Positions 1 through 8,791 of a stretch of DNA of 64,000 bases are shown one piece after another. Numbering within the stretch: the first letter of the stretch is position 1; each line of letters opens with the position of its first letter. The notes beneath the pieces were generated by a model. That model saw only the letters and a list, made by a program, of their open reading frames with translations. It made no database searches and had not been told where the DNA came from. The stretch is taken from assembly GCA_963556065.3 (NCBI GenBank), contig CAUVYH020000026.1, positions 21,086 to 85,085 on the forward strand, given 5' to 3'. This DNA is from JBAXTE01 sp963556065. GTDB lineage: Bacteria; Bacteroidota; Bacteroidia; Bacteroidales; WCHB1-69. The position numbers and the translations under genes are program-made.

Positions 1-124
1 CAAAACCAACAAGTAGAACTAACACAACAATCCATACTTTAATAAAATTTGCTTTTTTGTTTTTAAACAGTGGGGGGGTGGAGTTCATTCCCGTGTTAAA
101 GTAAGTAAAAATATTTTTTTTCAT
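1..124 (-). CDS. Partial gene, N-terminus of a probable exported or membrane protein
   Basis: A minus-strand frame opens with ATG at 124 and stays open to the left edge of the window, giving 41 codons. A clear Shine-Dalgarno-like AAAAGGA lies a few bases upstream (about 129-135). The peptide starts MKKNIF, has a basic stretch (KNKK) and then a hydrophobic segment (WIVVLVLLVGF), like a long signal peptide or a first membrane segment. Long signal regions of this kind are common in Bacteroidota outer-membrane receptors, but too little is present to name a family. The ribosome-binding site and open frame support a real gene; the function is unknown. Confidence 0.5.
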   Translation of the reverse strand, partial: MKKNIFTYFNTGMNSTPPLFKNKKANFIKVWIVVLVLLVGF

Positions 125-934
125 GTTATCCTTTTTTTTCTTTAATATCCCTAAATATGTTAAGTTAATGTGTTTGTTTGTCATTTTTTCTTGCTTCCTG
201 TTCCACTATTGTTCTGCAGCGATTGATTAAAAATGATAGTTTTCATAATCATAATATCTTTGTTTTTACCTTTTTTATTCTGTAATATTTAGCTTTATCT
301 GTTTTTGAAATCATAAAAATTCAAGCTTAAAAATTCTCCTAAATCTAACATTCCCAAACTATTAAATAAAGTAAACAAAGATAATAAATCAACATACGAG
401 AAGCAGTTAATCCAAAGTTATCGCCATGTCTAAATATAAAAAGCACTTCTTCTTTTTGAGAATAAACACCTCAAAAACAAGCACAAACAATTAATATACA
501 GCAACATATAACATAAAAACAAATGTTAAATCGCGCGTATTAACACATTATTAACAAGCAAAAATAGCACCTCTCATTAAAAAAAACGAAAAAGAAAAAA
601 CAAGCCGATAAAATTCTGCCATTTCATTTCCGGCATAAAACATAGTCTAAGCGATCCATATAGATTTATGCAACAAAAAAGAATCGGGCCAATCAATATT
701 TCAATTCGGTATAAGGTAAAAAGCACTTTGAGCCTAACAAAGTTTTTTTCTGAATGACTATTTTATGTTGAGATTTCGACATTAGCCATAACACCATTTC
801 CATAATATTTTTTTACAACAACCAAATTGTCATAATTTTATTATTTGGAGTCACAATAATAAATATATCTAATAATCAACTACCAATATAAAAGTTCATA
901 AAGTGAAGTGGAAATTTCGCCGAAGCATTCCATA
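125..934. other. AT-rich intergenic region without recognisable gene
   Basis: About 800 bases with no open frame of useful length on either strand and many A/T runs. It presumably holds the promoter of the partial minus-strand gene at the left edge. I saw no tRNA-like cloverleaf, no insertion-sequence ends and no long repeat. Confidence 0.5.
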
Positions 935-976
935 AAAAAACTGTCGGCAAAATTAATTTGCCGACAGTTTTTATTT
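935..976. terminator. Strong bidirectional-looking intrinsic terminator
   Basis: A perfect 11-bp stem (CTGTCGGCAAA at 941-951, TTTGCCGACAG at 957-967) with a 5-base loop is flanked by an A run on the left and a T run on the right. It can therefore act on either strand. It lies about 45 bp past the stop codon of the minus-strand T9SS protein gene that ends at 1019, which it most likely terminates. Confidence 0.85.
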
Positions 977-1018
977 TATAATAGACTATATGAATAGGTC
1001 TATATTAAAAGATACCAA

Positions 1019-2839
1019 TTATTCAACCACAACGCGTTTGGTTATGGTTTCATTTTTAGCATTGCGAGCCTGAACAAAGAACATCCCTTTTCCAAATGAT
1101 GAGCAATCGATACGAACCAAACCCGAAGCATTGTTTTGAGTATAAACACGTTGTCCGAGAATTGACATTACAGAAACATCATAAGTTCCGTCTAAAGCAA
1201 CATTCATGATGTTTTTAGCAGGATTAGGATAAATACTGAGTGAAGTATTGCCTACTTCATTAATTCCCTGAACCATACTCATATCCGCGTTATCGCGAGC
1301 AGTAATCTGATAACGACCATATAAGAATTGAGCGATACCTGTTATTGTACCTGTTCCGAGAGGAAGAGCAGTCCCAATATAATTTACAGTGTAAAATGCA
1401 GTTTTAAAGGTTGAGTCAGTGGTCGAAGTTCCTTCGGTTAAACGATATTTTTTATTGGTTGCAAATGCAACAGTACCATCAGCATCAGTAAATTTCACGT
1501 TACTTAGACGAATCACTTTTGATTGATTTACTTTAAACGCAACGGAATCTAACATTTCAGCAATAGTAACATTTAATGGAGTAATTACATTAGCAGTTGA
1601 AGTAGCTGCACCTGGATCTTGAATAGGAACAAATTGGAACATTCCATAATAAGAGGTTAATTTTCCAACGATACCAGTAATTCCATCACCAATATTGTAA
1701 TTTGTAGTAATAACACCAGCTTGATCGTCAATTAATACAGCACCACTTGCATCCTGAATAAATTTCTGGTTACGGTTGGTTTGTTTAAAGGTCATGACAG
1801 CCTCTCCTGTAATTGAATAAACTGTTGAGTTGTCAGCCACTTTAGATTTTAAATCAGCAATATTTGTACAAGCGGTTGGAGTGGCAATCGTATATGTAGC
1901 GGTTGCTACCGCACTATTTGTCAAACCTGATTTAATACCGATTGCATTGATCGTTGTAGTAGATGTAACATGAATAGGAGCAGAATATAAGGTAGAAGTT
2001 CCGTCGGGAGTACTTCCATCTGTGGTGTAACGAATTTCAGCATCGGTAGTTGAACAAGATAGTGCAACATCTACCGAATTGTAATAAGTTCCGGTAACCG
2101 GTAAAAATGTTGGAGCGGCAACCGTTGTTGCAACACCGTTTGACCAAGTTAAACTAAAATCATCAATAGCAGTGGAAGCTCTGTTTCCTGAGCCGGTAGA
2201 AGCGGTTAAAGCAACTAATCTGATCCAAACCGGACCTGCGAGACCATCTAAATTAGCTCCAAAACTTGCCGTAACGTTGGTGTTTGACCAAACTCCGTTA
2301 CCTGTTGTTAAAGTTGCAGGAGTTGTTGTTACGTCGGTAAAAGTAGTAGGAGTTGCACCTGTTGCGTATTGAACTTTCCATGTAGTCATTTGATGTGAAG
2401 AGGAATCCAATGATTGTAATTTGAATGCAAGATTAAATGTGTTCATGTCTGTTGTGTTTGCAATTTGTAAAGTAAATGCAGCACCGGGGTTTCCACCTGA
2501 ACCATTTGTACTTGTTTGTCTAACTCCTAACGCTCTGTCTGTAGCATTTGCCTGCGTTGCCGAATCTGACGCAACAGTTAATCCATCAGCCGATGCATAA
2601 TTTTTAGCACCTTTTGAAGTAAGCGTCCATTTTGTTGGAGCAGTTGCTAAAACTGTGTCGGTCCCTAAACTGGTCGCAGTTGCATGTAATTTCAAACTCC
2701 AACCCGTCGGATAGCCGGTACCGATACCGTCAAAATTTTCGGTATATGAAGTACCCGACAAGGTTACCTGCGCTTGTAATGCTGCAATTGAGCAGAACAT
2801 TACGCCTAAAATTAGGCTAAAAAGTCTCATTTTTTTCAT
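1019..2839 (-). CDS. T9SS-exported protein with chitobiase-like C-terminal repeat domain
   Basis: The 606-residue protein begins with a signal peptide (residues 1-23, cleavage near ALQAQ). An N-terminal beta-rich region (about 24-238) looks like a lectin or jelly-roll module. It is followed at about 241-317 by a CHB_HEX-type domain, seen from the pattern APTFLPVTGTYYNSV, then EIRYTTDGSTPDG, then ATYTI. A further beta domain (about 318-525) resembles DUF5689/OB-fold-like modules. The last ~75 residues form a type A T9SS sorting domain (SIYPNPAKN, ILGQRVY, GMFFVQ, KRVVVE). It is therefore predicted to cross the outer membrane and be surface-anchored or released. No catalytic motif is evident. 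It appears monocistronic, with a strong terminator downstream. Confidence 0.8.
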   Translation of the reverse strand: MKKMRLFSLILGVMFCSIAALQAQVTLSGTSYTENFDGIGTGYPTGWSLKLHATATSLGTDTVLATAPTKWTLTSKGAKNYASADGLTVASDSATQANATDRALGVRQTSTNGSGGNPGAAFTLQIANTTDMNTFNLAFKLQSLDSSSHQMTTWKVQYATGATPTTFTDVTTTPATLTTGNGVWSNTNVTASFGANLDGLAGPVWIRLVALTASTGSGNRASTAIDDFSLTWSNGVATTVAAPTFLPVTGTYYNSVDVALSCSTTDAEIRYTTDGSTPDGTSTLYSAPIHVTSTTTINAIGIKSGLTNSAVATATYTIATPTACTNIADLKSKVADNSTVYSITGEAVMTFKQTNRNQKFIQDASGAVLIDDQAGVITTNYNIGDGITGIVGKLTSYYGMFQFVPIQDPGAATSTANVITPLNVTIAEMLDSVAFKVNQSKVIRLSNVKFTDADGTVAFATNKKYRLTEGTSTTDSTFKTAFYTVNYIGTALPLGTGTITGIAQFLYGRYQITARDNADMSMVQGINEVGNTSLSIYPNPAKNIMNVALDGTYDVSVMSILGQRVYTQNNASGLVRIDCSSFGKGMFFVQARNAKNETITKRVVVE

Positions 2840-2890
2840 TGTTTTTAATTTTTTTTATTACTGATTTTTTTTATTTCCTTGTATTTGGCA

Positions 2891-2898
2891 CAAAGTTA
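2891..2898 (-). promoter_or_regulatory. Putative -7 box (TAACTTTG) for the T9SS protein gene
   Basis: On the minus strand TAACTTTG matches the Bacteroidota -7 consensus TAnnTTTG and lies about 52 bp upstream of the ATG at 2839. A -33 TTG at the usual 17-23 bp spacing is not clear; the nearest is at about 15. Only the -7 element is supported. Confidence 0.4.
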
Positions 2899-3030
2899 CA
2901 AATTTTTGTGTTTCAATTTTCATTACAATATTAATTTAATGTAACAATTTTAGCAAGCAATAGTTCGATATCAAATTACAAAATAGATACATACCTGATT
3001 TTATAAAAAAACAGCAAACGTTATCCTTTA

Positions 3031-4149
3031 TTATTTTTTTAGCAAAATCATTTTTCGGGCAATTTTCACATGATCGGCTTTAAGGGTTACCACATAAATT
3101 CCCTGACTAAAATCTGTCGAATTTATTACAGTTCGATAAATACCTGCTTCTTTTGCTTCATTGCATAAAGTGGTCATTACATTGCCGCTAATATCCGTTA
3201 CGGTAATTACTACGGTATCAAAATGGTGCGGTAAGGAATACGAAATTGCAGTTTGGTCGGAAAACGGATTCGGTGAGTTTTTCGACAACCAAACATCTTC
3301 TTGCATTTGAAGGGTAGCTACATCCGTTGTAGAGACATCTGGTTTTCCGGCTTGAGCCCAAGCGGTATAGATTAACTCGGCTAAAGCATGCGAAGCGTTT
3401 TTAAACAACATAATGGTAAAATTCTTAGTTTGATTCCAAAGTGCCGTTTTATAAGCCGACGAGGTATAACTGGAATTGATCGCCTTAGCTGCATTATCCG
3501 CAATAAGCACCGAATCTACATAACGATGATTTTCGTATATATAACTAAAGATATAATCAGAAACATTTGAAATTTCGGAAATCGGCTCGCCTGTGTAGGT
3601 AATTTGAGAAATATTTGCACCAATCATTGTTGATTCATAACGGGAATGGATTCCATTGTTGCCCGTGTCGTATCCATCATAATTTTTAGTGATATGCAGA
3701 GGCATGTGCCCATCACCCACATAATGGCCCAAATCGCAAGCAAAAAAGAGTGCTCTATTAAAATCAAGGCGTTGCAAACAACTTTTCAATGAATCGAATG
3801 TTGCAATCGTTGCCCAAGGCAAAATGCCCCAGTTATAAATATTGCTACTTCCGTGTAAAGAGATTACTGTTGCTAAATCTTGAGAAATAAAACCATTTTG
3901 GTTAAACTCGGTATAATCATCGATATCAATATAATGCTTGGGAGCCTCAGTAGGGTCGCTCGATTTTCGAGCGTCGGGAACCGAAGAGCTATCGGCTAAT
4001 GTTTGAACCCAAGTATTAAACACGCTCATCTCGGAATTAAACGAAAGCGAGGCTCGATAACTAATATTATAATGTCCAACCCAGCCCCAACTTGAAGCAA
4101 AAACCACAATAGCAACACCTCCCAAAATTAAACTGATTTTTTTAAGCAT
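3031..4149 (-). CDS. Secreted S1/P1 nuclease or zinc phospholipase C-like protein with T9SS domain
   Basis: The 372-residue protein has a signal peptide (1-20), after which the mature chain begins WGWVGH. Zinc enzymes of the S1/P1 nuclease and phospholipase C superfamily start in this way, with the N-terminal Trp taking part in metal binding. Further candidate zinc ligands follow: APKHYIDIDDY, then DLGHYVGDGHMPLHI, which matches the family's HxxxD-type helix motif, and a later H in GIHSRYES. The final ~80 residues are a T9SS type A domain (SPNPFSDQT, GNVMTTL, GIYVVTL, KMILLKK). It should therefore be exported and hydrolyse nucleic acids or phospholipids outside the cell. Which substrate cannot be told from motifs alone. 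Confidence 0.75.
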   Translation of the reverse strand: MLKKISLILGGVAIVVFASSWGWVGHYNISYRASLSFNSEMSVFNTWVQTLADSSSVPDARKSSDPTEAPKHYIDIDDYTEFNQNGFISQDLATVISLHGSSNIYNWGILPWATIATFDSLKSCLQRLDFNRALFFACDLGHYVGDGHMPLHITKNYDGYDTGNNGIHSRYESTMIGANISQITYTGEPISEISNVSDYIFSYIYENHRYVDSVLIADNAAKAINSSYTSSAYKTALWNQTKNFTIMLFKNASHALAELIYTAWAQAGKPDVSTTDVATLQMQEDVWLSKNSPNPFSDQTAISYSLPHHFDTVVITVTDISGNVMTTLCNEAKEAGIYRTVINSTDFSQGIYVVTLKADHVKIARKMILLKK

Positions 4150-4184
4150 AATTTCTATAATTTCTTTTCAATAAATAAATTAGA

Positions 4185-4192
4185 CAAAGATA
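4185..4192 (-). promoter_or_regulatory. Putative -7 box (TATCTTTG)
   Basis: Minus-strand TATCTTTG fits TAnnTTTG about 36 bp upstream of the ATG at 4149, giving a short leader. A properly spaced -33 TTG is not evident. Confidence 0.45.
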
Positions 4193-4379
4193 GCGATAAT
4201 TTATTTCAATTGCCTCATTTTAATATTTTTATAACAAAATCGAAATAAAAAGGCAAAAATTCATATAAGTTCGTAAAATATTCTTTTCCCACGGCGTACA
4301 CCCTTTTCTTCTTCTTGTATTCCATTAATCTCGTTAACGCACAGTGAAAAACAGGGATTTGAAAATTCTTGTTTTTTTA

Positions 4380-4409
4380 TTGATTTTGTTTCAAATTCAA
4401 TTACCTTTG
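4380..4409 (+). promoter_or_regulatory. Promoter of the M6-like metalloprotease gene
   Basis: TTG at 4380-4382 and TACCTTTG at 4402-4409 are separated by 19 bp, matching the Bacteroidota TTG-N17-23-TAnnTTTG promoter. Transcription would begin near 4416. That makes the upstream ATG at 4417 essentially leaderless and favours the in-frame ATG at 4450 as the start. Confidence 0.6.
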
Positions 4410-4449
4410 CCCTAAATTGTTTTTCCAAAATATTAAACTTCTTAAATTT

Positions 4450-6948
4450 ATGTGTCAAAGTTTTGTAAAATGTAAAAATTTGCTAAGCCTGTTTGTCGCA
4501 ACATTAGCACTTTGTGCTGTCGTAAACGCAGTACCGTATCATGGCAGTATAAAACAGTTTAAACAACCGAACGGAACCCTCGTGGATGTAAAATTATTCG
4601 GGACGGAGTTCTATATGCGCGCGGAAAGCCTTGATGGCTACACCCTAATTCGGGATAAAAAGACGAATTGGATTTGCTATGCCGAACTGTCTCAGGATAG
4701 TTCCGAATTGGTATCCACAGGTATTGTTTACAATGGAGTACGCGGAAACTTAAATTCGCTAAAAACGGGTTTAACGTTGTCTAAACATCTCGATATTAAA
4801 GCAAGGTTTCGTGATAAAATTATCGCAAAAAAGCAGAAGCAAACAGGAGCAAACAAAATCGCAATGTCGAATGCAAAAACACCTCCTCATATCGTTTCCG
4901 GCGAAATTAGAGGGTTATGTATTGTCGTTGATTTTTCCGATGAGCCTGGAACCTTGCCGATAAGCGAATTCGAGAATTTTTGCAACAATTTATCATACTC
5001 AAATTATGGAAACAACGGCTCGTTGAGAAAAACTTATTTCGATTACTCCGGCGGTTTGGTCGACTACCAAAATGTGGTATATGGCTATTACAGGGCCCCA
5101 TTGACCTTTGCTCATTACGACTCGCTGGACTATGCTCAGGGAACGCAACAAGTACTGGGACTCGCTCTTAACTGGGTCGCATCACTAGGATTCGACTTTT
5201 CGACACTTTCCACAAACCCCGACGGGAGCATCATGGCTATTAATTTAATGTACACCGGGAACCCGCCGAATTGGGCACAGGGAATGTGGTGGCATCAAGG
5301 CAGTTATAATCAATTTTCTGCCAACGGAGTACATTCGGGCGCTTATAATTGTTCCCCTGCAAACGATCCGCTGGTATTGTCCGTTGTGGCTCACGAAAAC
5401 GGCCACATGATTGGCAAATGGCCCGATACATACAAATACACCTCAGATACCGGTCCCGACGGAATCGGCAGTTTTGATTTAATGTGCGATTATGGTGATT
5501 CCTATAACCCTGTGCCGCCCAATCCCCATTTCTTATCGAACGCCGGTTGGTGCAATGTTATCGATGTCACCTATCTTAACGGAATAATTTCGGACACAGC
5601 CAACACACTCACCATATACAAATATACAAATCCGAACGATACGAATGAGTTTTTCCTGTTCAAAAACAGGATGCCATCCGGAAGAAGCTTGGCTATTCCC
5701 GATCAGGGGCTTACTATTTGGCATATCGACAGGAATGGAGATAACCAGACCACACATCACGAAACCTACCTTGAGCATGCCAACAATGATATTGAAAATC
5801 ACTATGATGCCTGTTTTCATTTGGGGTTCAATGATGAATTCGGTCCCTCTACCACACCAAACTCCAATTATTACAACAGCAACCCAAGCGCTCTGCGGGC
5901 TTGGGATATCAGCAACACGGGAGATGTGATGACGTATAAACTTGGTGCCGGACAACCAGCTCCAAGCTTTTTACTCCAATACCTAAACTTTTCAAACGAT
6001 CCCAATAGCAACGGTTATTTGGAACCTTCGGAAAGTGGGAACCTAAATCTGCAAATCAAAAACCTCGGCCAGCTTAACTCGGGAAGTGCCACGGCAACTT
6101 GCTCTGCATTGGGTGCAAACGCTTCATTTGTAACTATAAACACCCCTTCCGTATCTGCGGGTATAGTTAATGTTAATCAAACGGTTTCTACCGCATTTAA
6201 TATTACATTAGCCCCAAACACGCCTATAGGAGCCCTAATTGATTTCAAATTTTTAATTTCTGACGGAACGATCTCTACATACATTACAAAGCAATTAATG
6301 GTAGGACAACAAATTATTATAGGAGAATCACCAACGGCAACGTGTGGTGCCGTATTCCTTGATAACGGCGGAGCTTCGGCGAATTATTCAAACAATACAA
6401 ATTACTCGACTACATTAACGGCGCCTCCAAATTCAAGTGTAAAAGTTCAGTTTTTGGAATTTGACCTCGAAGAATCAACCAATTGCGTGTACGACTATTT
6501 AAAAATATACAATGGATTAAATACCGGTGCCCCATTAATCGGGACCTATTGTGGAACAACATCCCCCGGAACCATTGTAGCATCCAATCCTTCCGGAGCG
6601 CTAACATTTCAATTTCATGCCGATGAAGGAGTAACGGGAACAGGGTGGAAAACAATCGTCTCTTGCGAACCAACAACAAACATTGGGGACAACAATCAGA
6701 ACAAAATATTAACCATCGCCCCAAATCCATTTAAAGATGAAACAACAATCACGATTTCAGATGAAAATATTTCTCAGTCTTCGTTGAAAATTTTCGATTT
6801 GATGGGCAACATGGTGCTGGAAAAAAATAACTTGAACTCAACCGTCTTGGTCTTAAACAAATCGGAAATAAATGCAGGAATCTACTTTGTGCAACTTTCC
6901 ACGGGAAATCAAAGAACAAATATAAAAAAAATGGTCGTGTTAGATTAA
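4450..6948 (+). CDS. M6-family-like secreted metalloprotease with CUB and T9SS domains
   Basis: The frame is open from an ATG at 4417, but promoter position and signal-peptide shape favour the ATG at 4450 (MCQSFVKCKNLL, hydrophobic core LLSLFVATLALC). The catalytic HExxH zinc site is VVAHENGHMIGKWPD, with its first His encoded at 5392. It sits in a region resembling immune inhibitor A/M6 peptidases (RKTYFDYSGG, GLTIWHID). A CUB-like domain follows near 6340-6670 (CGAVFLDNGG, YDYLKIYNG, LIGTYCG, GWKTIVSC). The last ~75 residues are a T9SS sorting domain (IAPNPFKDE, MGNMVLE, GIYFVQLS, KKMVVLD). Predicted role: an extracellular or surface zinc endopeptidase. Full length for this architecture, no breaks seen. 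Confidence 0.85.
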   Translation: MCQSFVKCKNLLSLFVATLALCAVVNAVPYHGSIKQFKQPNGTLVDVKLFGTEFYMRAESLDGYTLIRDKKTNWICYAELSQDSSELVSTGIVYNGVRGNLNSLKTGLTLSKHLDIKARFRDKIIAKKQKQTGANKIAMSNAKTPPHIVSGEIRGLCIVVDFSDEPGTLPISEFENFCNNLSYSNYGNNGSLRKTYFDYSGGLVDYQNVVYGYYRAPLTFAHYDSLDYAQGTQQVLGLALNWVASLGFDFSTLSTNPDGSIMAINLMYTGNPPNWAQGMWWHQGSYNQFSANGVHSGAYNCSPANDPLVLSVVAHENGHMIGKWPDTYKYTSDTGPDGIGSFDLMCDYGDSYNPVPPNPHFLSNAGWCNVIDVTYLNGIISDTANTLTIYKYTNPNDTNEFFLFKNRMPSGRSLAIPDQGLTIWHIDRNGDNQTTHHETYLEHANNDIENHYDACFHLGFNDEFGPSTTPNSNYYNSNPSALRAWDISNTGDVMTYKLGAGQPAPSFLLQYLNFSNDPNSNGYLEPSESGNLNLQIKNLGQLNSGSATATCSALGANASFVTINTPSVSAGIVNVNQTVSTAFNITLAPNTPIGALIDFKFLISDGTISTYITKQLMVGQQIIIGESPTATCGAVFLDNGGASANYSNNTNYSTTLTAPPNSSVKVQFLEFDLEESTNCVYDYLKIYNGLNTGAPLIGTYCGTTSPGTIVASNPSGALTFQFHADEGVTGTGWKTIVSCEPTTNIGDNNQNKILTIAPNPFKDETTITISDENISQSSLKIFDLMGNMVLEKNNLNSTVLVLNKSEINAGIYFVQLSTGNQRTNIKKMVVLD

Positions 6949-6995
6949 GGAGACACAACGCTCAAACGAAGTTCTATATAAATAATTTAACTAAT

Positions 6996-7037
6996 CTTTA
7001 GAACCTTGCTTCGATAATTTAAAGTAAGGTTCTAAAG
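6996..7037. repeat. 12-bp perfect inverted repeat in the intergenic region
   Basis: CTTTAGAACCTT (6996-7007) is perfectly complemented by AAGGTTCTAAAG (7026-7037) across an 18-base loop. It lies about 50 bp after the metalloprotease stop. No T run follows directly, so it is not a canonical terminator; it may stabilise the 3' end or act as one weakly. Confidence 0.5.
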
Positions 7038-7186
7038 ATGTTATTGTTTACAAAATAATTTAATAAAAAAAATCGTTATTTAAGTCTGCCTATATTCATT
7101 TACATTGTTCCCGTCGGAATAGATGAAATGGAGTTAGATTAGAACTTTTCGGCAAAAAAACAGAATAGCAACCAAAACATTTAAAA

Positions 7187-8740
7187 ATGAAAAAAAACAT
7201 TTTTCTTTTATGCCTTTTCCCCCTGTTTGTGATGTCTCAAACCACGCTTCCCGTTAAAAAAATAACCATTTATAAAAACTCCACAGGAATGGTTATGAAA
7301 CAAGGGTTGGTAAAAAAATCCAACGGTAAATTTGTAATCACAGCTCCGACAAAAGCCTTATTGGGAACATATTGGATAGCCACTGGCAAGGAATTTCCGA
7401 TCCGCAACGTTTCTTTTAAAGAAGATACCATTAAAGTTTCGGTTACTGCCGAAAACACCCCTCAAGTTTTGATGAATAGTATCGGCCGTGATGTATCTTT
7501 TACAATCAGTTATGGGGAGAAATCGGAAAAAGTTGTAACAGGAAAGCTAACCGGTTATTTTCCCGAGTCGAATATGGTAAAAGTAAAACAGGAAAATGGT
7601 AAAACAAATTTCTTTAATGCTTCAGGAATTATATTTATGGAGTTTAGCGGAGAGTCAAGTCCACTATATCAGCGCGATAGTTTAATAAAATCTGCACTTG
7701 TAGATATAGAAAAAGGAGGCGATAGTCAAAATCTTGTGGAATATTATATGCAGGAAGGATTCAATTGGATTCCTTCGTATTTCTTACGGATCGTTAACGA
7801 CAAGGAAGCGCATCTGGAGATGAAAGCAACCATCGAAAATTATGCCCAGGCATTGGACGATGTCGATTGTGAACTGGTCGTGGGGTCGCCGCAACTCTAT
7901 TTTGGCAAGCAAAACGACCCCATGACTTATGGCTGGTTAACCTCGATTAGTCAGAAAGGAGCAAATCTTTATCACGACAACAATGCGATGAGTAACACAA
8001 TGCAAGTACAATCTACCAATCGTTATGCTCAGGATGTCGATTATTCAACCATCCCTGTAGCAGATGCGAGCTTTGAAACGGAAGGTGAAAAAAACAACGA
8101 TCTTTATTATTACCAGATTGGGAAAATATCATTACCCAAAGGGACTAAGGGTTTCTTCCCTATTTTTGCCACAAATATCGCATACAGCGATCGCTACAAA
8201 GCAGAAATTCCGGATAAAAGCAATATGGCTTATACCGGCTATTGCGATAATTCAGAGAATTTCTATGATGTGTATCATTCCTTAGACATAAAAAACACCA
8301 CAACATATCCTTTCACTACCGCCTCGGTAATGGTAATATCGGACAAGGGACAGTTTATGGCTCAGGACCTGTTTAAATATACCCCGGTTGGAGGAGTTGC
8401 AACCATTCGCCTTTCAAAAGCCATCGACATTCAAATGAAAAATGTTGAAGAAGAGACTGTACGTGCGGACAATGCAAAGCGTGTGGGTAAAACAACATAC
8501 TCAAAGGCTACCGTAAAAGGAACAATAACGATTTCGAATATGCAACAAAAGCCGGTTATTATTGATGTAAGCAAGTCCGTTTCGGGAACAGTGCTCTCCA
8601 ATGGCGGTTCAACAGTACATAAAAAACGATTCAACGGACAGATAAATCCGCAATCTCAAATGGAATGGAGTGCATCGCTAAATGCCGGTGAGAAAAAAGT
8701 GCTTTCGTACGAGTATGAAGTTTTTTTTATCGCTTACTGA
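7187..8740 (+). CDS. DUF4139-like exported protein
   Basis: The 517-residue protein begins with a signal peptide (MKKNIFLLCLFPLFVMSQ). It continues with a beta-rich N-terminal segment starting LPVKKITIYKNSTGMV, similar to the 'bump on the strand' opening of DUF4139/DUF4140 proteins. The C-terminal half has the DUF4139 pattern of shared-substituent phrases (LDIKNTTTYPFTTASVMV, ITISNMQQKPVIIDVSKSV, LNAGEKKVLSYEYEVF). The biochemical role of the family is not established. It is the only gene between the protease and yidC and ends in a strong shared terminator. No sorting domain is visible, so it is probably periplasmic. Confidence 0.65.
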   Translation: MKKNIFLLCLFPLFVMSQTTLPVKKITIYKNSTGMVMKQGLVKKSNGKFVITAPTKALLGTYWIATGKEFPIRNVSFKEDTIKVSVTAENTPQVLMNSIGRDVSFTISYGEKSEKVVTGKLTGYFPESNMVKVKQENGKTNFFNASGIIFMEFSGESSPLYQRDSLIKSALVDIEKGGDSQNLVEYYMQEGFNWIPSYFLRIVNDKEAHLEMKATIENYAQALDDVDCELVVGSPQLYFGKQNDPMTYGWLTSISQKGANLYHDNNAMSNTMQVQSTNRYAQDVDYSTIPVADASFETEGEKNNDLYYYQIGKISLPKGTKGFFPIFATNIAYSDRYKAEIPDKSNMAYTGYCDNSENFYDVYHSLDIKNTTTYPFTTASVMVISDKGQFMAQDLFKYTPVGGVATIRLSKAIDIQMKNVEEETVRADNAKRVGKTTYSKATVKGTITISNMQQKPVIIDVSKSVSGTVLSNGGSTVHKKRFNGQINPQSQMEWSASLNAGEKKVLSYEYEVFFIAY

Positions 8741-8746
8741 TTCAAT

Positions 8747-8780
8747 AAAAAAGCCTCGAAATTCGAGGCTTTTTTATTTT
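8747..8780. terminator. Bidirectional intrinsic terminator between convergent genes
   Basis: AAAAAAGCCTCGAA (8747-8760) and TTCGAGGCTTTTTT (8762-8775) form a perfect hairpin with A runs on one side and T runs on the other. It lies between the plus-strand DUF4139-like gene (ends 8740) and minus-strand yidC (ends 8792), so it can serve both. Confidence 0.9.
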
Positions 8781-8791
8781 AAATACTGATA

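Noticed and set aside
4261..4458. 65-codon minus-strand frame before the metalloprotease
   Set aside because: It overlaps the metalloprotease promoter and first codons, has no recognisable domain, and is low-complexity; a shadow.
5533..5955. 140-codon frame opposite the metalloprotease
   Set aside because: Lies wholly inside a strongly supported gene on the other strand.
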